64,000 bases of DNA, from positions 1 through 64,000 of the forward strand of contig CAMPIQ010000003.1 in NCBI GenBank assembly GCA_946886475.1, written 5' to 3'. Shown here piece by piece: positions 18,398 through 25,107 of the stretch. Position 1 is the first letter of the stretch, and each line of letters starts with the position of its first letter. The notes beneath the pieces are model-generated. The model did not search any database, was not told the origin of the DNA, and saw only the letters and a list, made by a program, of their open reading frames with translations. Both the position numbers and the translations under genes were made by a program. The DNA is from an uncultured Chitinophagales bacterium (lineage in GTDB: Bacteria > Bacteroidota > Bacteroidia > Chitinophagales > Chitinophagaceae).

Positions 18398-18562
18398 ATG
18401 GGCATATTGAAGCAGATAGCTGAATACCTTTACCTCAGGAAGCCGGATCCTGACCGGCCCGATTCTCTATTTGTAAAATACATGCATGGCATAAACCGGT
18501 TAAGCCTGTTATTATTTATTCTCGCCCTTGTAATCCTGGCTATCAAACTGATTTTCCGGTAG
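18398..18562 (+). CDS. Small one-helix membrane protein (DUF6728-like)
   Basis: 54 residues. The N-terminal half is MGILKQIAEYLYLRKPDPDR, followed by the KYMHGINRLS turn and a single hydrophobic helix at about residues 34-53 ending in KLIFR. The pattern of short amphipathic start, Pro/Asp-rich linker, MHG-N-R and one transmembrane helix matches what I recall of the DUF6728 family in Bacteroidota. Function is unknown. It is preceded by a TATCTTTG element and overlaps the 3' end of lpxB tail-to-tail by 20 bp. Confidence 0.75.
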   Translation: MGILKQIAEYLYLRKPDPDRPDSLFVKYMHGINRLSLLLFILALVILAIKLIFR

Positions 18563-19664
18563 ATTGTAAAAAACCAATTATCTCCATGGCCGCTCTTGAT
18601 GAAGCATCGCCACCTTCAGATAATATTCTTTTTAATTCGGCATAATCATTTTTCATTGTTGTAATGGTGGCTGGATCATGAAGTATTTTGTTCAGTTCAG
18701 TTACCAGGTTATCCGTATTGAATTCATCCTGGATCAGTTCTTTTACAACTGGTTTGTCCATGATCAGATTTACCAGGGAGATGTACCGGATCCTGATCAG
18801 TCTTTTTGCAATCTGATAAGAAATTGGTGAACCCTTATAACAAACCACCTGGGGAACCCCGAATAAGGCCGTTTCAAGTGTAGCCGTGCCAGATGTAACA
18901 AGGGCAGCGGTTGACCGTGAAAGCAGTTCATAGGTACTATTATCAACCATGGTTACGTCAGGATAATTGATCATCAGGGAATGATAAAATGCTTCATCTG
19001 TTGAAGGTGCTTTGGCAACAATAAATTGATGGTCCTTAAATGAACGCGAAGCTTCCAGCATTACAGGAAGTTTCTTGATTATTTCCTGCTTACGGCTGCC
19101 GGGTAACAAGGCAATAACTGGTTGATCCGGCTTACGGTTATCCGGGTAATTTAAATGAAACTGATGAATGACCTGTACCAATGGATGCCCGACATATACA
19201 ACGTTGTAATCCCACTTCTTATAAAATGATTTTTCAAATGGCAGGATCACCAGCATTTTGTCAACTATTTTTTTTATGGATCTTACTCTTCCTTCTTTCC
19301 ATGCCCATACCTGTGGAGAGATATAATAAATTACACGGAAGCCATTTTCTTTTGCCCACCTGGCTATTCTCAGGTTGAAGCCTGGATAATCAATTAATAC
19401 AAGTACATCGGGGTTGAATTGCAGGATATCTTTTTTGCAGAATTTAATATTTGAAAGAATGGTTGGAAGATTGCGGATCACCTCAATAAATCCCATAAAT
19501 GCCAAATCCCTGTAGTGCTTTACAATATGCGCGCCGGAAGCTTCCATGAGATCTCCGCCCCATGAACGGATGTCGGCACTTAGGTCGAGTTTCTTTAATT
19601 CTTTTACCAGGTTGCTGCCGTGCAGATCACCCGATGCTTCACCTGCTATTATATAATACTTCAT
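18543..19664 (-). CDS. lpxB: Lipid-A-disaccharide synthase
   Basis: 373 residues, GT19 family. Signatures are IIAGEASGDLHGSNLV at the N-terminus, SWGGDLMEASGA, YYISPQVWAWKEGRV, VGHPLVQ, ALLPGSRKQEI and SGTATLETALFG. It joins UDP-2,3-diacylglucosamine and lipid X to form the lipid A disaccharide at the inner membrane, confirming a Gram-negative envelope. It is transcribed after surE and a small membrane protein on this strand, with 66 bp between the latter and lpxB. Confidence 0.97.
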   Translation of the reverse strand: MKYYIIAGEASGDLHGSNLVKELKKLDLSADIRSWGGDLMEASGAHIVKHYRDLAFMGFIEVIRNLPTILSNIKFCKKDILQFNPDVLVLIDYPGFNLRIARWAKENGFRVIYYISPQVWAWKEGRVRSIKKIVDKMLVILPFEKSFYKKWDYNVVYVGHPLVQVIHQFHLNYPDNRKPDQPVIALLPGSRKQEIIKKLPVMLEASRSFKDHQFIVAKAPSTDEAFYHSLMINYPDVTMVDNSTYELLSRSTAALVTSGTATLETALFGVPQVVCYKGSPISYQIAKRLIRIRYISLVNLIMDKPVVKELIQDEFNTDNLVTELNKILHDPATITTMKNDYAELKRILSEGGDASSRAAMEIIGFLQSTGKSV

Positions 19665-19730
19665 TTCTTCTCCAATGAGATTTGAGTAAAGATAAGACGG
19701 CGGTTAATGAAGTAAGCGTAACAGGAAATA

Positions 19731-20057
19731 TCAGATAAAAAGTTTCAATAGCAAAATTCCAATACCATAGATAAGAGTAATGCCAAAAATTCCTTTAGCA
19801 GTTTTATCTTTTGAAGTATTGATGTAAAAAGTAAACAACGCTATATTGCCAACAAGGCACCATACGCCCCAGAAGGTTATGATTTGTTTTGAGAACTGCT
19901 TATCATATTTTAAAAGGTCAATGAACTCATTAAAGCCATAACCTGAGAATTGTATATAATACACCATCACGAATACAATGAGTGGCGTGATCAGTCCCAG
20001 GATCAGTCCCAGCTTGAGGTTATCCTTGGCCAGAAAAAATGTTCCAGTCTTTTTCAA
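19731..20057 (-). CDS. Small integral membrane protein, unrecognised
   Basis: 108 residues starting at TTG; no in-frame ATG exists before the second helix. There are about three transmembrane helices (residues 16-36, 57-78 and 88-108) with a polar stretch FNEFIDLLKYDKQFSKQ between the first two. It overlaps the end of surE by 38 bp, which supports translation by coupling from surE. The surE, membrane protein, lpxB order suggests an envelope role, but no function is known to me. Confidence 0.7.
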   Translation of the reverse strand: MKKTGTFFLAKDNLKLGLILGLITPLIVFVMVYYIQFSGYGFNEFIDLLKYDKQFSKQIITFWGVWCLVGNIALFTFYINTSKDKTAKGIFGITLIYGIGILLLKLFI

Positions 20058-20811
20058 GTTGCAATTTTTGTTTGTAATGGGTCAAATCAAATTGAACAGG
20101 TACAACGCTAACATAATTATTTGCTAATGCCCAGACATCTGTATCCGTACCTTCATCGAAGTTAACAAACTCACCTGTTAGCCAGTAATATTTACGGCCA
20201 TGGGGATCATCTCTTTCAATAAAATCCTCCTCATATTTTGCATATGCCTGCCTGCATAATTTTACGCCTTTGATTTCGTCTATGGTTGCAATGGGAATGT
20301 TAACGTTAAGTACACAATGTTTATCCGGTGTTGAATTGAGCATTTGCTCAACAATCATCCTTGCATATTTTCTTGCCGCGGTAAAATCCGCATCCAGATT
20401 GTAATCGAGCAATGAAAATCCAATCGATGGAATACTTTCAATGGCAGCTTCAACTGCGGCGGACATGGTTCCTGAATAAATTACATTGATGCTGTGATTG
20501 GCGCCATGATTGATCCCACTGATGCATATATCAGGTTTGGAATGTAATATCTTATCTACTGCCAGCTTTACACAGTCCACCGGCGTGCCTGTACACTGGT
20601 AAGATTCAACATCATCAAAAGCATTTACTTTATGCAGGCGGAGAGGAACACCAATTGTAATGGCATGTCCCATCCCCGATTGAGGTTTATCCGGAGCTAC
20701 TACTACAATTTTTCCCAGTCCTCTTACTGCCTCTATTAAATTCCTAATTCCTGGTGCAGTGATGCCATCATCATTGGTGATCAGTATCACAGGTTCCTTC
20801 TTTTCTGCCAT
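20020..20811 (-). CDS. surE: 5'/3'-nucleotidase SurE
   Basis: 263 residues. Begins with the metal-binding ILITNDDGITAPGI and continues with QSGMGHAITI, CTGTPVDCVKLAV and ISGINHGANHSINVIYSGTMSAA. All SurE catalytic Asp, Ser and Asn positions are visible. It dephosphorylates nucleoside monophosphates and is linked to stationary-phase survival. It is the first gene of the surE, membrane protein, lpxB group and is divergent from the XRE/S24 regulator with a 110-bp gap. Confidence 0.97.
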   Translation of the reverse strand: MAEKKEPVILITNDDGITAPGIRNLIEAVRGLGKIVVVAPDKPQSGMGHAITIGVPLRLHKVNAFDDVESYQCTGTPVDCVKLAVDKILHSKPDICISGINHGANHSINVIYSGTMSAAVEAAIESIPSIGFSLLDYNLDADFTAARKYARMIVEQMLNSTPDKHCVLNVNIPIATIDEIKGVKLCRQAYAKYEEDFIERDDPHGRKYYWLTGEFVNFDEGTDTDVWALANNYVSVVPVQFDLTHYKQKLQLEKDWNIFSGQG

Positions 20812-20882
20812 TCAATTTGGTTTTTCTTATCCACAAAATTGTACTTTTTTATCATAAACCAAAATCCGGTATTGTTTGTTAT

Positions 20883-20918
20883 CTAAATAAATTAGTATTT
20901 TGCAGCTAAATAAATTAG
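20883..20918. promoter_or_regulatory. Two copies of CTAAATAAATTAG before the XRE/S24 gene
   Basis: Identical 13-bp sites at 20883-20895 and 20906-20918. Each is a CTAA...TTAG inverted repeat, and their centres are 23 bp apart (about two helical turns, same face). A -7-like TATTTTG lies between them, and the second site ends three bases before the ATG. This is the expected layout for autorepression by the adjacent regulator. Confidence 0.65.
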
Positions 20919-20921
20919 CTT

Positions 20922-21671
20922 ATGTCCATTGCCAACAAAAATCTTAAGTACCTGAGAAAGCTTAGAGGCTGGACTCAGGAAGAGTTTGCACAAAAACTTC
21001 GCATCAAACGTTCCCTGCTTGGGGCTTATGAAGAAGAGCGTGCAGATCCAAGGATTGACATTCTGGAAGTAGTGGCAGATATGTTCAAATTAACGTTAGA
21101 TGACCTTCTTAGAAAGGATATCTCCGATAATAAAACAAATTACATTGCAAAACGCCGTGCTCAGAAAATGGCCAGTGGGAGAACCGATATTCCATTTGTA
21201 CCTGTAAAAGCTGCTGCCGGATATCTTGCCGGTTATGCAGATCCTGAATTTATTGATGAACTGAACACCTTTACTTTACCCATGTTGTCAGGCGGTGATT
21301 ACCGTGCATTTGAAATAGTGGGAGATTCGATGATGCCCACTCCAAGCGGCTCTGTAATTGTTGGGGAAAGGATCCAGAATATGGATGATGTAAAAAGCAA
21401 TCAGACCTATATAGTGGTTTCAAAGTCAGATGGAATTGTTTACAAACGCATCATGAAAAATAACAGGCTGAAGAATAAGCTCACATTTGTTAGTGATAAT
21501 CCCACCTACCAGCCTTATAATGTAAATGCAGAAGATATCCTGGAAGTATGGCAGGCCCAGATGATACTGTCTAAAGCAAACACCCAGCAAAGATGGGACG
21601 TAAATCAGCTTGCAAGCCTCGTCAACAACCTGCAGCAACAGGTGTCAACGCTTAAAAAGCGGATGAATTAA
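20922..21671 (+). CDS. LexA-like XRE/S24 transcriptional regulator
   Basis: 249 residues. Residues 5-62 form an XRE helix-turn-helix (LRKLRGWTQEEFAQKLRIKR). Residues 90-215 form an S24 LexA/UmuD peptidase-like domain with Ser136 in EIVGDSMMPT and Lys175 in GIVYKRI. A possible Ala99-Gly100 cleavage site lies in VKAAAGYLAG. Spacing between cleavage site, Ser and Lys is close to that of LexA. The C-terminus (220-249) is a short coiled coil. It may be a self-cleaving damage-responsive repressor, or a phage-repressor-like regulator that has kept the dyad. Paired palindromes directly upstream suggest autoregulation. Confidence 0.88.
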   Translation: MSIANKNLKYLRKLRGWTQEEFAQKLRIKRSLLGAYEEERADPRIDILEVVADMFKLTLDDLLRKDISDNKTNYIAKRRAQKMASGRTDIPFVPVKAAAGYLAGYADPEFIDELNTFTLPMLSGGDYRAFEIVGDSMMPTPSGSVIVGERIQNMDDVKSNQTYIVVSKSDGIVYKRIMKNNRLKNKLTFVSDNPTYQPYNVNAEDILEVWQAQMILSKANTQQRWDVNQLASLVNNLQQQVSTLKKRMN

Positions 21672-21773
21672 ACAGGCCAAAGCCTGGCGTAACAGGGCCG
21701 CCGGCCTTTAATTCCATACCCGTAGATTGTCGCAGATTTCCTTTTATATTTACAGTCTGCCAAAGGATTTCAC

Positions 21774-24284
21774 ATGAGAATGTTGTTTATTGCTACCCTG
21801 TGTTGCGTTCAGCTGCTTGTTTATAGCCAGCCAAAACTCATTCATGCGGTCAAGACATCCCAGGCGATCAAAATTGATGGTATACTGGATGATTCAGCCT
21901 GGAAAAATGCCCCCATGGTCAGCAACCTGGTTCAGAATCAGCCTTCTTTTGGTGAACCCGCTACATCCAAATCAGAGATCAGGATCCTTTATGATAATGA
22001 TGCGGTATATGTAAGCGCTTATTTATACGATGATCCAAAATTAATTAGTACGCAACTAACAGCCAGGGATGGTGAAGAAAGGCAGGATGTTGATTACTTC
22101 TCTGTTTTTTTTGATACGTATAATGACCAGCAAAATGGCTTTCAGTTCCTGGTTACTACGGCCAATGTGCAAACAGATGCACGTATAGGCGGGAGTGGAG
22201 GGGGGATATTTGGTGGCTTCGGCGACCGTACATGGGATGCTGTGTGGCAAAGCAAGGTTCAGATAAATAATAATGGCTGGTCGGTAGAAATGCGGATTCC
22301 TTATATCTCATTACGATTTTCCAAGAAGGACGTTCAGGTGTGGGGCTTGCAGTTCCTCAGGTTTACAAGAAGAAATAATGAAAGTTCTTACTGGAATCCC
22401 GTGAATCCTAATGTAAATGGTTTTGCCAATCAGTTTGGGAAATATGTTGATCTGAAAGATATTCAGCCGCCATTGCGTTTGAGTTTCTCACCTTATTTAT
22501 CCGGTGGAATCAGGATTAATCCTGAAGGAAGTGATATCCGCACCCAGTGGCTTCGGAACGGAGGCATGGATGTAAAATATGGAATCAATGAAAGCTTTAC
22601 GCTCGATGCTACTTTGATCCCTGATTTTGGCCAGGTAGTTTCAGATAATGTGATCAATAATCTTTCAGCTTTTGAAGTACAGTTCCAGGAAAACAGGCCA
22701 TTCTTTACGGAAGGGACCGAGCTGTTTAATAAATCAGGATTGTTTTATTCAAGAAGGATAGGAGATGTTCCGAACGGTTATTATAGCGTACAGGGATTAT
22801 TACAAAACCGTCCGGATCTTGAACTGGTAAAAAACCCTTCAGTAACACAGTTATATAATGGAATTAAATTTTCAGGGCGAACAAAAAAGAAGCTGGGGAT
22901 TGGAATATTTAATGCTGTTACCGCATCAATGAATGCTCATCTGATTGATGTGAATACCAACCGCGATACCATTATTCAAACTGAACCACTCAGTAATTAT
23001 AATATTATTGTTCTGGATCAGGCCTTAAAAGGCCGTTCTTCTCTTACTTTTACCAATACCAATGTATTAAGAAGCGGATCTGACCGCGATGCCAACGTTT
23101 CTGCTTTTGACTGGGCCCTGTATTCCAAAAACAATAACTATAGTTTTAAAGGTACTGCCAGGTATAGCAGTATATTTGGATATACCCCCTATTTTGGCGG
23201 AGAGATCAATCTTGTAAATGATACGGTAAGGAGAAATGGAATATTGTATGTTCAGCCATATGACGGTTACAATACCACAATACAATTCAGTAAAGTAAGC
23301 GGTAAGCTCCAGTTTTATGCGGGTAATAATATTACATCGCACACCTTCGATCCAAATGACCTTGGATATATCCAGTCGGCCAACAAGGTAAATTATACTG
23401 CAGGTATCAGCTATAATCAGTTAACCAAAACAGATAAATTTCTTACATACAGGTATTCACTTGATATCAGTTCCCAATACCTGTATAAACCTTACAGGTA
23501 TTCAGAACTTTTCTTTGAAGCTTCAGCTTTCTGGTGGTTCAATAATTATTGGGATGGAAAGATCTCGGTAAATTCTTTTCCTACAACGCAGAATGATTTT
23601 TATGATTTGCGTACGCCGGGTAAATTTTTAAAGCGGCCTGCTGAAGTAACCTTTGGCATTGAAGGAAGCACGGATAGCCGGAAACGTTTTTTCGTAAGTA
23701 CTGACCTGGCTTATTCAGTAAGAGCAGCAAGCGATAATCTTTATAACCTGGTCAGTTTTGGATTTAGATACAGGTTCAGTGATAAGTTTACCCTGAGTAC
23801 AAACCTATTCAGGCAGTTTGAAGAAAATCAAAGAGGGTATGCATTCATCAGGGAAATGAATGGTGAACCCATTGCAGGTTTCCGTGATTTCACCGAGATA
23901 CAAACAATAGTTTCAGGAATTTATAATTTTACTTCAAGATTAAATGTTACTCTTCGGGGAAGGCATTACTGGAATAAGGTGCATTACAATAGTTTTTATA
24001 ATGTTGATGATAATGGCAATGCCATTTTACGTTCATTTATTAATGGACGTGATGAAAATTATAATGCATTCAACCTGGATGCATTTCTAACCTGGGATTT
24101 TAAACTGGGCAGCCGTGTTATTCTTGGCTGGAAAAACTGGATCGGAGATTCATTTGGTATCAACGGGCAATTAAACCAGGATTATTTTAAAAACCTGGGC
24201 CAGGTACTCAATGCTTCGCACGGGAATGAGATCACAATGAAACTGATATACTTCCTGGATTATAACCAATTGAGAAAAAAGTAA
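21774..24284 (+). CDS. DUF5916 outer-membrane-type protein with CBM9-like domain
   Basis: 836 residues with a signal peptide (about residues 1-18, ending in YSQ). Residues 22-210 match a carbohydrate-binding family 9-like domain (IDGILDDSAWKNAP, IRILYDNDAVYVSAYLYDD, DYFSVFFDTYND). The rest matches DUF5916, a long region of alternating hydrophobic/polar strands rich in Tyr and Asn, likely an outer-membrane beta-barrel. The family is typical of Bacteroidota. No ligand is known. It is convergent with pdeM, with a 46-bp gap. Confidence 0.9.
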   Translation: MRMLFIATLCCVQLLVYSQPKLIHAVKTSQAIKIDGILDDSAWKNAPMVSNLVQNQPSFGEPATSKSEIRILYDNDAVYVSAYLYDDPKLISTQLTARDGEERQDVDYFSVFFDTYNDQQNGFQFLVTTANVQTDARIGGSGGGIFGGFGDRTWDAVWQSKVQINNNGWSVEMRIPYISLRFSKKDVQVWGLQFLRFTRRNNESSYWNPVNPNVNGFANQFGKYVDLKDIQPPLRLSFSPYLSGGIRINPEGSDIRTQWLRNGGMDVKYGINESFTLDATLIPDFGQVVSDNVINNLSAFEVQFQENRPFFTEGTELFNKSGLFYSRRIGDVPNGYYSVQGLLQNRPDLELVKNPSVTQLYNGIKFSGRTKKKLGIGIFNAVTASMNAHLIDVNTNRDTIIQTEPLSNYNIIVLDQALKGRSSLTFTNTNVLRSGSDRDANVSAFDWALYSKNNNYSFKGTARYSSIFGYTPYFGGEINLVNDTVRRNGILYVQPYDGYNTTIQFSKVSGKLQFYAGNNITSHTFDPNDLGYIQSANKVNYTAGISYNQLTKTDKFLTYRYSLDISSQYLYKPYRYSELFFEASAFWWFNNYWDGKISVNSFPTTQNDFYDLRTPGKFLKRPAEVTFGIEGSTDSRKRFFVSTDLAYSVRAASDNLYNLVSFGFRYRFSDKFTLSTNLFRQFEENQRGYAFIREMNGEPIAGFRDFTEIQTIVSGIYNFTSRLNVTLRGRHYWNKVHYNSFYNVDDNGNAILRSFINGRDENYNAFNLDAFLTWDFKLGSRVILGWKNWIGDSFGINGQLNQDYFKNLGQVLNASHGNEITMKLIYFLDYNQLRKK

Positions 24285-24330
24285 TTTTTCCTGGCATTTT
24301 ATATATGGTCTGGCCAGCAGTTTAAACCAT

Positions 24331-24978
24331 TCACACCTGAATCAAAGAGTTTTCAACTATTGCGTATATCCTGTCATTTAATGAAGGTTCTACTATTGCC
24401 TGGCCTGTAAATTTGCTAAAGGCAGGAAGTATGCAATGGTCTTCTGCAAAATAAAAACAGGGAAAACGGAGCGATTGCTTTCCCAGTCCATTGATCAATA
24501 CGCCCGGATGAATGTGGCCACAAAAAGTATAGAGCTGATCATAGTGCTGACATTTATTGTGTGTAAATAAAAATGAATTGATCCTGTAGTCATCTTCTAT
24601 AACCTGGATGTTGGTGGCGTGATACCAATCATTTTTTAATATATCGTGATTGCCACGCACCAGAATGATCTTCAGCGTGCTGAAGTCTTCTCTCCATTTT
24701 TTGAAAAGATCCAGTTCACTGTTTGCCGAACTATGAAAAAAATCACCCACTACAATTAATTGCCGGGGTTTAAAATAGTGAAGGAGGTGTACCAGCCTTT
24801 GAAGGTCTTCTTTGTATACGGCCTGTGGCACTGCAATGCCTGATTTCCTGAAATGACCGGTCTTTCCAAAATGAGCATCTGAAATGATCAGTGCTTTTTC
24901 TTCAGCCCAGAAGATGGCCCTTTGCGCACATAACCAGAGTTGCTGATCATGAATTCTATGTAAAACCGGAACGTGCAT
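24331..24978 (-). CDS. pdeM: Ligase-associated DNA damage response endonuclease PdeM
   Basis: 215 residues, calcineurin-like metallophosphoesterase. Metal-binding motifs in order are SDAHFGKTGHFRKSG, VVGDFFHS, VRGNHD and FCGHIHPGV. The AHFGKTGHFR form and the size identify the PdeM family, which is found with a dedicated ATP-dependent ligase, an Lhr-like helicase and an MBL exonuclease. All four are in this cluster. It is last on the strand, 129 bp after the helicase, with its own candidate -7 element. Confidence 0.95.
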   Translation of the reverse strand: MHVPVLHRIHDQQLWLCAQRAIFWAEEKALIISDAHFGKTGHFRKSGIAVPQAVYKEDLQRLVHLLHYFKPRQLIVVGDFFHSSANSELDLFKKWREDFSTLKIILVRGNHDILKNDWYHATNIQVIEDDYRINSFLFTHNKCQHYDQLYTFCGHIHPGVLINGLGKQSLRFPCFYFAEDHCILPAFSKFTGQAIVEPSLNDRIYAIVENSLIQV

Positions 24979-25021
24979 ATTGCCTGAGGAAAACCTGGAG
25001 TAAATATTTTTTATGGATCAG

Positions 25022-25029
25022 CAAAACTA
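25022..25029 (-). promoter_or_regulatory. Candidate -7 element (TAGTTTTG) of pdeM
   Basis: Minus-strand exact match to TAnnTTTG, 43 bp upstream of the pdeM ATG, within the helicase-pdeM gap. Confidence 0.45.
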
Positions 25030-25107
25030 AAGATCATAAAATGTAACCCGGAAAAATTTTACCCGATACTTAATAATTAACGAAAGATTGATGTATCACC
25101 GGCAACA

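Noticed and set aside
24285..24330. CTGGC/GCCAG inverted repeat between the DUF5916 and pdeM genes
   Set aside because: Short, with a long AT-rich loop and no T tract; too weak to call a terminator.
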